This document shows, in pieces, positions 32,535 to 42,324 of a DNA stretch of 64,000 nt (position 1 is the stretch's first letter; the number at the start of each line of letters is the position of its first letter). The notes under the pieces were generated by a model. The model searched no databases. It was not told where the DNA came from and saw nothing but the letters and a program-made list of their open reading frames with translations. A program made the translations under genes and the position numbers. The stretch is taken from the NCBI GenBank assembly GCA_964559125.1, contig CAZLGW010000004.1, forward strand, positions 1 to 64,000, given 5' to 3'. The DNA comes from Ravibacter sp964559125 (GTDB taxonomy: Bacteria; Bacteroidota; Bacteroidia; Cytophagales; Spirosomataceae).

Positions 32535-34982
32535 CTAAAATCCTATACTCAATCCAATCAAGAAATTAGTCCCTGCCTGCGGGAAATAGAAATTCTCCTG
32601 GATATGAGCTCCGTCTGACCTGAAACCGTAGGTATAACCGTTTGAGGCGTACCGGTGATCAAACAGGTTGTTTACCAGGGCTATCAGCTGTACCGACTTT
32701 GCCCATTTCGGGGAAAATGTACGGGAGATCCTCAGGTCGTTTACAAAATAGGAATCGAGCCTGCGGGTATCATCCGAGGTATTGTCGAGGTATTGCTTCC
32801 CTACCAGCTTTGAGAGTAATGATAGTTCAAAACCTCCGCCAAAGCTGTAGCTGAGCTGACTGCCGGCCACGGTATTGGGAGAAAAAGAAATATCGGTCTG
32901 CCCGTGATCGATCACATCGTGGTCGTAGGTATCATAATTGAACACATATTCGGTAAACCGGCTGATCTTATTCCTGCTGAACGCGATATTGGCATTCCAC
33001 CTGAGCTGCTTTGTAATCGCCCAGGCCGCTTCCAGCTCTATCCCGGCCCTGTAGCTTTTCGGGACATTGACACGGACAGCGCTTCCTACGTCGTTGAGCT
33101 GCCCGGTCAGCACGAGCTGGTTCCGGTAATCCATAAAATACAGATTGGCATTGAAAACAACCTTATTGAGCCTCAGCCGGTAGCCTGCTTCCCAGTCGTA
33201 GAGGGTTTCATGGGTAGGTACGTGCCCTGCCTGAGCGTCTATAAAATCGTTGCGGTTAGGCTCCCTGTTCGCTACGCTGAAAGAGGCATACACAGACCCA
33301 TTATCCTCAATATCATAGTTGATCCCAACCTTAGGGTTCCAGAAATTCAACCGGGTATCTACTTTCAGCTCTACAAGATCATTGTCTGTACCGTCTACTC
33401 TGTAATCCACACTGCGGTACTGGAGATCCCCGTATATGTTAAATGCCGGTGTGAGCTGATAGTAGGCCTTCGCATAAAGATTAAAATCAGTTTTCAACCC
33501 ATTCCCGGCATAATAACGATGCCCTGATTCGCCTGTGCTGGCAAATCTTGCCCAGATCACCTTGCCGTAGTGGTCATTGTCGAACTGGTTCCAGCCGCCA
33601 CCAAAGCTGACGTTCAGCTTTTTAAAGCTGTTGTAATCCAGCGAGAAGGTAGTTCCGTAGTAGTGATTGTCCAGCCACCGCTGACGGATAAGATCCGACC
33701 TGGTTATTGTATCGGAACCTACAATTACAGGCGGTAAAAGATAGCTGCTTAGCCTGCCGTTTTCCTTGTACTGCTCGTAGTAGCCGGCTCCCCTGACATA
33801 AAACGCATTGAGGTTAAGCGTCCACTGGCTGCTCAGGGTGTGAGAGGTAAGCAACTGGTACTGGTCCTGCTGGTAGTTGTCGGTCTCGTTTTCATACCAG
33901 TAGGCGTTATACTTGCGCGCATCTGCATTCAGCAGGTTGTTTGCGTCACGCTCATTCAACCCGTTTCTGCCGATATAGGCCAGAATACCCTCGCGGTCGT
34001 TCCGGAGTTTAGCCTCCGGTACGCCATTCCAGGCCTGGTAGGTATGTTCTTTCCCCGAAAACACGTTCGCCCTGATGTAGCTGCGTTTCCCGTAGTAAGC
34101 GCCCGACAGGTAAAAGGATTTCAGATCTGAGCTGGCACGGTCGACAAACCCGTCTGATTTTATACGCGAAAGGCGGGCGTCAAACGTAAATTTATCATTC
34201 AGCAATCCGCTTCCTACTTTTACCGTATTTTTCCAGGTATTAAACGATCCGAAAGAATTGTTCAGCTCGGCATAGGCTTCGCGACGGAACTCGTTGGTAT
34301 TGATGTTTACCGTAGCGCCGAAAGCGCCCGCACCGTTTGTAGAGCTCCCTACACCGCGCTGAACCTGGATGCTGCTCACCGACGATGCAAAGTCGGGCAT
34401 GTTCACAAAAAAAGCACCCTGGCTCTCCGGGTCGTTGTACGGAATGCCGTTGATGGTCATGTTGATCCGGGTCGCATCAGACCCCCTGATCCTCATACCT
34501 GTATAGCCTACCCCTGCCCCGGCATCTGAAGTGGTGACCATAGAAGGGGTAAAGTTGAGCAGGACGGGAAGATCCTGTCCCAGGTTTTGCTTTTTCAAGG
34601 CCTCGGCAGTAATGTTGGAATAGGCCATCCCCGTCCGGTCGGTGACCCGGGTTGCGCTGACAATTACTTCATCTGCCGTGAATGTAGTCCTTTCCAGCAG
34701 GATTTCGGGCCGTGATTCCAGGTCTGCGACAGAAACCCTGACCGTTTGGAAACCGACATAGGAGATCTCTATTGTTCCGACATCGGGCAGGAGATTGTTA
34801 AAATAAAACCTTCCCGCTTCGTCTGTGGTGGTTCCCCGGCTCTGGCCGGCTCTGACTGTTGCCCCGGGGAGAGGCTGTTTGGTATCTGCATCAGATACTT
34901 TGCCGGATACTGTTTTTTGGGCCGATAGTTGTCCTCCGAAAAGAAGGCAAGCGAAAATCAGACAGGCCGCAACTTTACGCAT
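32535..34982 (-). CDS. TonB-dependent receptor under TPP riboswitch control
   Basis: An 815-residue outer-membrane receptor: signal peptide (ACLIFACLLFGGQLSAQ), a CarboxypepD_reg-like domain (TVSGKVSDADTKQPLPGATV to about 105), a plug (NLGQDLPVLLNFTPSMVTTS through GAFGATVNINT), and a 22-strand barrel ending FPQAGTNFLIGLSIGF. A TPP riboswitch in the leader (35081-35162) indicates repression by thiamine pyrophosphate. The receptor therefore probably imports thiamine or a precursor, as shown for riboswitch-controlled TonB receptors in Bacteroides. No inner-membrane transporter or thi gene is adjacent. Confidence 0.93.
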   Translation of the reverse strand: MRKVAACLIFACLLFGGQLSAQKTVSGKVSDADTKQPLPGATVRAGQSRGTTTDEAGRFYFNNLLPDVGTIEISYVGFQTVRVSVADLESRPEILLERTTFTADEVIVSATRVTDRTGMAYSNITAEALKKQNLGQDLPVLLNFTPSMVTTSDAGAGVGYTGMRIRGSDATRINMTINGIPYNDPESQGAFFVNMPDFASSVSSIQVQRGVGSSTNGAGAFGATVNINTNEFRREAYAELNNSFGSFNTWKNTVKVGSGLLNDKFTFDARLSRIKSDGFVDRASSDLKSFYLSGAYYGKRSYIRANVFSGKEHTYQAWNGVPEAKLRNDREGILAYIGRNGLNERDANNLLNADARKYNAYWYENETDNYQQDQYQLLTSHTLSSQWTLNLNAFYVRGAGYYEQYKENGRLSSYLLPPVIVGSDTITRSDLIRQRWLDNHYYGTTFSLDYNSFKKLNVSFGGGWNQFDNDHYGKVIWARFASTGESGHRYYAGNGLKTDFNLYAKAYYQLTPAFNIYGDLQYRSVDYRVDGTDNDLVELKVDTRLNFWNPKVGINYDIEDNGSVYASFSVANREPNRNDFIDAQAGHVPTHETLYDWEAGYRLRLNKVVFNANLYFMDYRNQLVLTGQLNDVGSAVRVNVPKSYRAGIELEAAWAITKQLRWNANIAFSRNKISRFTEYVFNYDTYDHDVIDHGQTDISFSPNTVAGSQLSYSFGGGFELSLLSKLVGKQYLDNTSDDTRRLDSYFVNDLRISRTFSPKWAKSVQLIALVNNLFDHRYASNGYTYGFRSDGAHIQENFYFPQAGTNFLIGLSIGF

Positions 34983-35080
34983 AAAAATGAGTTAAGTTAA
35001 CGAACAGGCAAGGGGCCAGACCTATCCTTTGGTTAAAAATAAATTTGCTTTGAGAAATTGAATTTTGTTTCAATTGATCT

Positions 35081-35162
35081 CTTTCCCTACGCCGGCATTA
35101 CCCGGATCAGGTTGTATGGGTATGATCTCAGCCCGTTTGGTTGGGCACCCCTTTGAGTCGGG
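35081..35162 (-). promoter_or_regulatory. TPP riboswitch (THI element)
   Basis: On the minus strand the conserved core reads AGGGGTGCCC, then GGGCTGAGATCATACCC, then ACCTGATCCGGGTAATGCCG and GCGTAGGGAA. This is the pyrimidine-binding CUGAGA arm, the pyrophosphate-binding arm and the closing GUAGGGA of the TPP aptamer, with no change in the key residues. It lies about 100 bases before the ATG of the TonB receptor gene. That leaves room for an expression platform acting on translation or termination, which I could not resolve. Confidence 0.96.
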
Positions 35163-35250
35163 AGCAAAGTTAGCAAAGGTGGATTGGAATAAGCAAGGGG
35201 AAGAGAAATAATTTCTCTATTTTTGAAAACTATCAACCGTACATACTAAC

Positions 35251-36156
35251 ATGCTTACTCCAAGACGCAAATCCGATGAATTGCTAAAGGGAATCACAGA
35301 AGAAAACCTTCCCGACCTGCTGACCTTTCTTTATCCGGAAAGTATGGATATTTTCAATTTTGACAAAGGAATAACGGCTCTGGATAAAGAACTGCATGCT
35401 ATCATTCCCGACAGAGAACGAAAAAATGGTGCCAGGGAAGCTGATCTGCTCTTCAAAATATGGCTACGCAACGGATTGGAGCAACTAATTCTTTTAAACC
35501 TTGAGATAGAAGGAGGCAACGATCCTTTCTTCCAGCAAAGGGTATATGAATATAATTATCGTATTCGGGATCGGTTCGGACTTCCTGTAGCAACTATTGT
35601 AATCTATACAGGGAACAATACTCAGCGCCGTCCCGCGGAATATCGGGAAAATGTACTCGATACAAGTGTACACTTTCGTTACAGGACATATCATATCTTC
35701 GATCATACCTCCCGGGAATTGTTGAAGATGAACAACCTGTTCGCACTGGTAGTAGCAGCCTGCCAGAAATCATTGCTGGAAGGGAAAATACCGGAAGAAG
35801 AACTTGGTGAAAGCAGGCTCACTATCGCCAGAGCGCTATTGTCGCACGGTGGCTATGACAACGATCGAATTATCAGCTTTTTAGTCTTTCTGAAAAACTA
35901 CCTTTTCGTTGCCGACCACAAAATAAACCGTAACTTTGATAATATTATTCATACAATCACTGAAAATACAATTGACATGAGCGTCATAGACATTGTAAAA
36001 CGGCACGAAAGAGAAGAGGGGAAATTGGAAGAAAAAGAACTATTGGTACGAAACCTGATTAACAAGCTTGGTCTCTCCGACCAACAGATCGCCGATGTGG
36101 CGGAAGTATCTGTTGAATTTGTACAGAAGATACGTTCTACTCTCGCTGCCCGCTGA
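35251..36156 (+). CDS. Rpn/PD-(D/E)XK nuclease family transposase-like protein
   Basis: A 301-residue protein of the Rpn (recombination-promoting nuclease) type. The PD-(D/E)XK core can be followed: a helix, GAREADLLFKIWL with the Asp, then LILLNLEIEGGNDPFFQQRVYEYNYRI where the ExE and the following QxRxxxY match the family, and LPVATIVIYTG. The C-terminus has VRNLINKLGLSDQQIADVAEVSVEFVQKIR, a helix-turn-helix-like tail often found in Bacteroidota versions. Rpn proteins are endonucleases linked to recombination and, in E. coli, to phage defence. Low-GC codons suggest it was acquired. It is a single gene, convergent with the hydrolase 12 bp away. Confidence 0.82.
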   Translation: MLTPRRKSDELLKGITEENLPDLLTFLYPESMDIFNFDKGITALDKELHAIIPDRERKNGAREADLLFKIWLRNGLEQLILLNLEIEGGNDPFFQQRVYEYNYRIRDRFGLPVATIVIYTGNNTQRRPAEYRENVLDTSVHFRYRTYHIFDHTSRELLKMNNLFALVVAACQKSLLEGKIPEEELGESRLTIARALLSHGGYDNDRIISFLVFLKNYLFVADHKINRNFDNIIHTITENTIDMSVIDIVKRHEREEGKLEEKELLVRNLINKLGLSDQQIADVAEVSVEFVQKIRSTLAAR

Positions 36157-36168
36157 TACTTTTTACGA

Positions 36169-38232
36169 TCAAAGCAGCCTGCTCCTGCCTTTTGTTTTGG
36201 TTTTTACGCTCATCGCATCATATTCTTTCTGAAGTTCCGCTTTCTCACCGCTTTCCAGCGGCCTGCCTGACATCGTAACGGGCTCGTGAAAAAACAGCTC
36301 TGTATCCGATAGTCCCGCTGCCAGCGACAGATCCCCCCAGGTCAGTATCCCGGGAATATGAATGCCTATCCCGAAGTATTCAACCTGCTGACGTGTATCA
36401 AAAACATAGCTTGCAGGGGTATTATAGGTATGGACCTGGTTCAATTTACCATTCACAGCCGCGTAAAAAACGCCGGCGAGACCTGCCTCCTTAAACCCGT
36501 GAAAAGACACTTTTGCATTCCGGTCCTGGTCGCGGATCCAGTTGGCAACCACTGCCAGCTCTCCCACCCAGTTTCCTATAACAGTCTCTCCGAGCCATAG
36601 GGAAGCCCTTCCGTAGGTATGAAGCCGCGCCAGCTTGTCATAACTTTTTGAATTCCCGGAAGCGGCTTCTCCTGTTCCTGAAAAATCCACAATCACTATA
36701 TTGCGATTCCCTCCCAACTGCTGTAACGTTTCCAGAGGAATTGCCTGCTTCCCGTCAGAATGCGTCACAACCACATACTCGCTTCCCGTACCTCCCCTGT
36801 ATAACACCGGCAGCAACCTGCCGTCGGCGGTTTCAAGAATAACGCGCTTCCACCCCGTCTGACTTCCCAACTGATAAACTGCTGAAGGGCCTTCAAAAGC
36901 CCCCAGCCTCAGGATTGTCCCGAGTTCGGAACGCTTCCGGGAAACATCCGGTGAGCCCTGGGCATGTTTCTTCTTCAGCGCTACTCCTTCCGTCCGGCAA
37001 AAGGATTCGGTACTCTGCACCAGGGCATCGCGCTGTCCTTCCCGGAAAACCATCAGTTTTTCCACGGGGATAAGGGTTACCGGTTTCTCGTCTCTCGCCT
37101 TCCCGTCGCCGGTTCCTTTCAGGTGCAGATCCATCCACCCCAGAAGAGCGCGGCGGTCTTCGGGATAATACCCGTGGGGCTGCTCAAAAAATTCATAGCC
37201 GATGTTATCTCCTACCCCGTTCAGATCAAATACGGGCTTCGCCTTGGCAAAGCTTTTCAGCATTTCGGATGGGAAAAACGTAGGATTTGATTCCTTGTTA
37301 TGATTGCACATCTTAATGGCCCGCGGGGCTACCAGGCCCAGCACGCCCCATTCTTCGGTAAAGCTCAGTCCGACAGGCAGCACTTCGCATACACAATTGT
37401 GCCCCATGACGTAAGAATCGAAGGTACCTACGCTGACTACCGGCATAGCCGCTTTCACCCTTTCGTCTATCGCCGCCAGCCACATGGTCTGGTTTCCACC
37501 CCCGCTGGCGCCGGTAGCGCCTATTTTAGTCTTATCTACGTAAGCGAGAGAGCTGAGAAGGTCTATCGCCCGCATATTATCGGTAAGCTGCATTCCCATG
37601 AGGGTTTCGCCTATATTAAGAAGAGATGCACCCAGCGCCGAGCCGTGATATTCGAAGGTTCCGTGGACCGTCGAACGTTCACCGGCCCCCCAGGGATCGA
37701 TACACAAGGCTACATAGCCTTCACGGGCCAGGGATTGCCCAACCGACTGGTAATTCTCATAGAGTTTGCCGTTGCTCGAATGCCCCATCATTACGACCAC
37801 TGCCGGGAATTTCCCTTCTCCTTCAGGCACATACAGGTTGGCCGTCGCATATACTTTCGGCCTTGTCTGGAAGTAGATATTGCGAACCGTAAAACCATCT
37901 CCCCGGTAGCTGGTGGTTTCGCGGAGATCAAGCGGAAGATCCTTAAATGTTTTGGCCCCTGTATGCCTGATAACCTGTTCCCTGAGCTCAGCACGACGCC
38001 CGTTCCACTCTTTGACATCGGCCGGAACCTGGTACTTCCGGCTCTGGTTCAGGGCGCGGTGGCGGTACAAAGCATGAAGCACGTCGGTCGCGTCGTTGAA
38101 TACGGCAGGCAGGGAGTCTGTACGCGGTATTATCTTCTGCCCGGTTTCCGCACTGCCGAACAAGGGGAAAACCAGGAATAAGGTCAGTTTAATAACCTCT
38201 TTACGAAGAGAATGACGATACAGCCGGGACAT
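36169..38232 (-). CDS. Secreted alpha/beta hydrolase, acetylxylan-esterase-like
   Basis: A 687-residue exported protein (signal helix LTLFLVFPLFGSAET). Residues 100-390 form an alpha/beta hydrolase: VYATANLYVPEGEGKFPAVV, oxyanion segment MMGHSSNG, CIDPWGAGERS, nucleophile elbow GATGASGGG with Ser243, and a late His in EQPHGYYPEDRRALLGW. The fold and sequence resemble acetylxylan esterases (CE7/dienelactone hydrolase-like). The remaining 300 residues hold a second, hydrolase-like half (VVTHSDGKQAIPLE, NRNIVIVDFSGTGEA) lacking a clear Ser. The probable role is deacylation of plant polysaccharide. It lies 115 bp from the heparinase-like gene on the same strand. Confidence 0.8.
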   Translation of the reverse strand: MSRLYRHSLRKEVIKLTLFLVFPLFGSAETGQKIIPRTDSLPAVFNDATDVLHALYRHRALNQSRKYQVPADVKEWNGRRAELREQVIRHTGAKTFKDLPLDLRETTSYRGDGFTVRNIYFQTRPKVYATANLYVPEGEGKFPAVVVMMGHSSNGKLYENYQSVGQSLAREGYVALCIDPWGAGERSTVHGTFEYHGSALGASLLNIGETLMGMQLTDNMRAIDLLSSLAYVDKTKIGATGASGGGNQTMWLAAIDERVKAAMPVVSVGTFDSYVMGHNCVCEVLPVGLSFTEEWGVLGLVAPRAIKMCNHNKESNPTFFPSEMLKSFAKAKPVFDLNGVGDNIGYEFFEQPHGYYPEDRRALLGWMDLHLKGTGDGKARDEKPVTLIPVEKLMVFREGQRDALVQSTESFCRTEGVALKKKHAQGSPDVSRKRSELGTILRLGAFEGPSAVYQLGSQTGWKRVILETADGRLLPVLYRGGTGSEYVVVTHSDGKQAIPLETLQQLGGNRNIVIVDFSGTGEAASGNSKSYDKLARLHTYGRASLWLGETVIGNWVGELAVVANWIRDQDRNAKVSFHGFKEAGLAGVFYAAVNGKLNQVHTYNTPASYVFDTRQQVEYFGIGIHIPGILTWGDLSLAAGLSDTELFFHEPVTMSGRPLESGEKAELQKEYDAMSVKTKTKGRSRLL

Positions 38233-38347
38233 AATACTTCAGGGTTTAGTGGCAGGAAGCAAAAGTTCAATTTAGACAAAGAAGCTAAATACCGCTCCGC
38301 CTGGCTGATTATTTTTCGCGGCAACGTTGCCGGTCTGCCGTTACTCC

Positions 38348-41020
38348 TTATTCCGGCAATGAAAATTGCCAGCTGATCTCATCATTTTTCAGTGAAATAC
38401 AGGCAAAATGCCCCGAAAGAATATGCCCTTTTGAAACCTCCTTTCGCTCCGTCCCTACCGCACTCATAATATAGTCGCGCCCAAGAAGTGTTTCTACCAC
38501 GAGCACACCATTTTCGTAAGCAATATTTCGGATAAACGGCTTCCCTTTTTCATGCCCTTCGTAAACAGCTACAAACCGGTAGGGCCCGGATCCGGCATGC
38601 CGGCGTACTATATAAGGGATAGTAGTTCCGATATCCGAATTTTTCCAGTCGCGCTGCCCCCAGCCATCCCCGATAAACACCTCCTCCGCAGCTGTAGGGA
38701 TCAACCAGGCCGTGGCATCGATCTGCCCGGAAGCCTCCCATGAAACAGACCAGGGTTCAGTCTGAAGGCCGACGCTCTTCCTGATATTTACCATCCTGTA
38801 AAATTGTGGCCCGGAAAACGGATCGACCCTGAGGTTAGCCATTTTCAGCGGTGAGATATTGGTATGAAAAACATAATCCTGGTATTCCCCTCCTTCGACC
38901 AGGAAAAAATCAACGACATAATTCCGGCCATTTCCATGATCTATAATGGCTGAACTACGGCGGTAGCTTTTCGTTTCTTCGTAAGCCTGCGAAGATCCCT
39001 CCATAAACTTAACGTGCCGATCGGAGTGGAAATAGTGCATACTACCGTCCCGTTCTCTTTTCCGTTGTTCCCTGCCATTGATCAGCACGGTGTTATGCGC
39101 AAATGTCTGCATCACCGTTTCCCATTTTTGGGGGTGATCCCACAGATAGCCAAGGTCTGACAAAATTTCGGCTCCTTTCTTCCAATAATACAGATTCAGG
39201 CTGTCGCTCTCATGATGCCCTCCCCAGTGGCTGGCGTTCAGAGTCAGCAGGCTCTCGCGGCCGTCTTCCCCGGTACGCATATAGCCGATCCTGAGGCTCG
39301 GAGGGTTCCAGTCTCTTAACACAAGCGATTTGTTGGCTGCTTTCTCAGTACCGGGCTTACGATAAAACAATGAAAAGCTGGAAGTGCTGGCAGGCCTTGC
39401 CAGATCCAGGGGTAGGGTTTGCCCTACAAACGTCACGTCGGTGTTTTCCTTCTCAAAATAACGGTCAGGCGCCGGGCCCGAAGGCCTTTCGAGATTCGGG
39501 CCGCACAATTCCTTCAGCAAATCAAGGTATTGCGGATGATCCGGGTAATTTGCGACCATCAGCTCTACGTAAGAGGCATCCAACCCCATATCGAGGAAAT
39601 GATCGGCATTGGGCGGATAAATCAGATCACCCTGCAGGCCGTTAAAAAACCCTTCCCATACCCTGGTATAAGCATCGCTACGGTAGAGGTTTAATTTGTC
39701 GATCCGGCTCCGGTCGACATCCCGGTAACCCTGTGGGTCGCTGTAGCCTTTTGAGGCCTGGGCAAAATCCCATATTCCACCCAGGGTCATCAGTCCATAA
39801 AAAAAAGATTCACTTGTTGTACCATCGGGCAGGAACCATTCTTCCGTTGCTTTCCGGAATCCTTCAAGGCCGAACCTTACCAATCCGGGGTGCCCGGTGC
39901 AAAGGCCTACCAGGCCGGCAGCTGTTCTGTTGCTGACCGACTTATTATTGATCTGCTTATCGCAGACCAGCAGAATGGTGCTTTCAAGCAGCAGGTCCTT
40001 CTCTATTACAACCCGGTCCGATTCGGAGAACAGCTGCTTCCCCGCCCTGTCGGTAGCAGTACATGTGAGGTCGTACGCTTCCACCACCTTGCGGATAAAA
40101 TCAGACTCCAACCCCACGCCACTGGCCCGGCCTGCACTCCAGAAACCGGTCCATAGCTGCCTGTCAGGCTGATTGGGAGGGGGTGTAAGTTCAGGTTCGG
40201 GCAGATTTTTGATATTTTGCGCTGCTATCCGCGGATCCATATCGGCATATTCCCCGTACCCGACATGCACAAGCCAGTTCGGATAGCACCCGGCAAGCCT
40301 CAGCAATATACTCCTGACGCCGGAGGCAAACTCCGGCCTGTCAGTCAGTATAAACGCCTCGGCCAGCACCCGGGCATAATTTGCGGCCCACTGTACCTTG
40401 CGCGACCGTATATTGGCTGTAAAACTCGGCCTCCCTTCCGTGAACCCAAAAACCACAAAAGGCTCGCCGCCATAAAAAGACAGCTGCTGAGGCTTGCCCC
40501 ACTTGGTATTAATGACGATGTCTTCGGGGAAATCGGCGTTGGGAAAAACAACACCGCAGATCGTGCAGGTGATCTGGTCGGGGGTTTCTATGCTCCAATC
40601 CCACAAACCATGCGGGTAAACCGGTTTCCCTTTTGCCCGGCATGAAGGGCATGGTGTCCACAAGGGATCTCCGGGTGTTGTTTCTTCAATGAGCTTCGGC
40701 AGGTTGTCAGGACTTATATGCCGGAGGTACCGGTCGGCAAGTCGTTCGATATTCCTGGCGTAGTTGGCTGCCCACTCGAATTTCCCGGTATTTTTCCCGG
40801 CATTTTCTATATTTTCCTTCCTGATCGTAAGAGTCGGATGGACAACCTGGTTCCTGTATTTTTCCCAAAGCTTCCAGTCTAGCAGAGGCTCTCCGGCATG
40901 CTTTGCACTGCTACCCTGCAGGCTATCTAAAGACCCGAACACCATGGCGGAGGCCGAAGCTATCTCCAGAAATCCCCTTCGACTGATCGGGCCCGCTACT
41001 TCCAATAATCTTTTTTTCAT
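38348..41020 (-). CDS. Heparinase II/III-family polysaccharide lyase, Tat-exported
   Basis: An 890-residue protein with a twin-arginine signal (SRRGFLEIASASAMVFGSLD). An alpha/alpha toroid follows (about 80-560), then the beta-sandwich with the heparinase II/III motif NASHWGGHHESDSLNLYYWKK and FAHNTVLINGREQRK. The N-terminal region carries two CxxC pairs (Cys124/127 and Cys152/155 in CPSC and CTIC), a zinc-ribbon-like insert. It probably cleaves uronic-acid-containing polysaccharide by beta-elimination in the periplasm; the substrate is not readable. It lies upstream of, and on the same strand as, the acetylxylan-esterase-like gene. Confidence 0.85.
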   Translation of the reverse strand: MKKRLLEVAGPISRRGFLEIASASAMVFGSLDSLQGSSAKHAGEPLLDWKLWEKYRNQVVHPTLTIRKENIENAGKNTGKFEWAANYARNIERLADRYLRHISPDNLPKLIEETTPGDPLWTPCPSCRAKGKPVYPHGLWDWSIETPDQITCTICGVVFPNADFPEDIVINTKWGKPQQLSFYGGEPFVVFGFTEGRPSFTANIRSRKVQWAANYARVLAEAFILTDRPEFASGVRSILLRLAGCYPNWLVHVGYGEYADMDPRIAAQNIKNLPEPELTPPPNQPDRQLWTGFWSAGRASGVGLESDFIRKVVEAYDLTCTATDRAGKQLFSESDRVVIEKDLLLESTILLVCDKQINNKSVSNRTAAGLVGLCTGHPGLVRFGLEGFRKATEEWFLPDGTTSESFFYGLMTLGGIWDFAQASKGYSDPQGYRDVDRSRIDKLNLYRSDAYTRVWEGFFNGLQGDLIYPPNADHFLDMGLDASYVELMVANYPDHPQYLDLLKELCGPNLERPSGPAPDRYFEKENTDVTFVGQTLPLDLARPASTSSFSLFYRKPGTEKAANKSLVLRDWNPPSLRIGYMRTGEDGRESLLTLNASHWGGHHESDSLNLYYWKKGAEILSDLGYLWDHPQKWETVMQTFAHNTVLINGREQRKRERDGSMHYFHSDRHVKFMEGSSQAYEETKSYRRSSAIIDHGNGRNYVVDFFLVEGGEYQDYVFHTNISPLKMANLRVDPFSGPQFYRMVNIRKSVGLQTEPWSVSWEASGQIDATAWLIPTAAEEVFIGDGWGQRDWKNSDIGTTIPYIVRRHAGSGPYRFVAVYEGHEKGKPFIRNIAYENGVLVVETLLGRDYIMSAVGTERKEVSKGHILSGHFACISLKNDEISWQFSLPE

Positions 41021-41138
41021 AGTCGGGCTAAAGGCTATATTATTGGTTCTGAGAGGTTACCAATATAATATATACCAAACGACCCGCAGAAATACTACCT
41101 GTACACGTCGGTCCGGAAATATCCTGACTTAAATCCTC

Positions 41139-42311
41139 CTATTCTATCAGATGCCCTACAAACTGCGCGGTATTGTCCAGGATCTTCCCTCCCCTTCTGA
41201 ATCCCAAAGCGCAAGCTTCATTCACGTAGAATAACCCCGCCTGGTACGTATACCCTGACTCGTCAGTCTGGAGCGGGAAATATTCCTGGTAGATCCGGGG
41301 CTGATTTCCGTACTCGCCTGAAACCGACTCCGAGATATCCCCGCCTTTTTCGATAATGCTTACATTGGCGCCCTCCCGTCCGAAAAGTACCTTCGCTACG
41401 CTCTTTTTATGAGGCATCGCGTGCCGCTCTGTCTGCAGCAACAAGGGGTGATACGGGTAAAGGTCCCACAATACCTTCAGAATATACTTGGATTGGTAAA
41501 GCAGAGCGTGAGCGGGATTGAGGACAACCAGCTTACGGCTTTTCACAAGGCTGGTCAGTATGGAAGCCAGCTCTTTTTCCTCGTTCCCGATAAACTCCCA
41601 GGGAATGAGCTTAAACCAGAAATCGAACCTGATAAAAGCGGCATTATGCGGGTCGTGCATGAACATACCCTCCGTTTCAGAGAAATCGACCTCGTCGATA
41701 TAGGCAAATGCCACGTCAAATCCGGCCTCCCTCGCAGCTTCCATCAGGATGCTGACATTCGTATCGTCTTCGGGGTAATCCCGCAGCGTCGAAAAAAGAA
41801 TGGAAGGGGTCAGGTCATCGTTGAGCGATTTAATATGGGCGAAACGCCCGACTAGCTCCTCGTGCAAAGTATTGAACTGGCTGTCTTCATCCAACCCGTT
41901 CGATTTCAGCTGAGCCCATTGCACAACCGCCGTCTCTGGGAGACAGGTGGCAGTATCGGCGTTGCATTCGATCAGCTTCACGTGACCCTCCTGCTCGTCG
42001 TAAGCCAGGTCAAACCTGCTGTAAAGATGCACATGGCGCTCATCTGCCCAGGTATAACGGATCATTTCAACCAGGTTGTCCGGGATTCCCATCTCACGGA
42101 AAAGGTGGTTATCGATGACATACCGGCCAGCCTCGCGGAACATCTCATAAAGCTGCTCTCCACCTTCGTAATAACGCTCTGCCGTTTCCTGGTCTATTTT
42201 TACGACATCTCCCGTTACATACGGCAGCGTATCGGTCCCGAGCATCCAGTCCCACCCGAGGCTACGCAAGATCCGGTCGGGATCCTGGGAAAGCGAATGT
42301 AATTGTATCAT
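41139..42311 (-). CDS. Glutathionylspermidine synthase family (YgiC/YjfC-like) ATP-grasp protein
   Basis: A 390-residue protein of the pre-ATP-grasp family, related to the synthetase half of E. coli Gsp and to YgiC/YjfC. Visible landmarks are LGWDWMLGTDTLPYVTGDVV, SRFDLAYDEQEGHVKLIECNADTATCLPETAVVQ, ILFSTLRDYPEDDTNVSILM, a Lys in KILDN..., and PRIYQEYFPL. The family joins an amine to a peptide, but YgiC itself lacks shown Gsp activity. The frame is open to 42470, yet the ATG at 42311 fits the family start. It follows by 13 bp a lipoprotein like YgiB, so the E. coli ygiB-ygiC pairing is kept here. Confidence 0.88.
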   Translation of the reverse strand: MIQLHSLSQDPDRILRSLGWDWMLGTDTLPYVTGDVVKIDQETAERYYEGGEQLYEMFREAGRYVIDNHLFREMGIPDNLVEMIRYTWADERHVHLYSRFDLAYDEQEGHVKLIECNADTATCLPETAVVQWAQLKSNGLDEDSQFNTLHEELVGRFAHIKSLNDDLTPSILFSTLRDYPEDDTNVSILMEAAREAGFDVAFAYIDEVDFSETEGMFMHDPHNAAFIRFDFWFKLIPWEFIGNEEKELASILTSLVKSRKLVVLNPAHALLYQSKYILKVLWDLYPYHPLLLQTERHAMPHKKSVAKVLFGREGANVSIIEKGGDISESVSGEYGNQPRIYQEYFPLQTDESGYTYQAGLFYVNEACALGFRRGGKILDNTAQFVGHLIE

Positions 42312-42324
42312 ACCTGCCTGACGA

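Noticed and set aside
35081..35162. Cobalamin riboswitch before the TonB receptor
   Set aside because: The CTGAGATCATACCC and ACCTGATCCGGGTAATGCC cores are those of the TPP aptamer; the B12 box is absent.
35251..36156. Rpn-like gene as proof of a complete transposon
   Set aside because: No terminal inverted repeats or target duplication were found around it; it is listed as a stand-alone nuclease gene.
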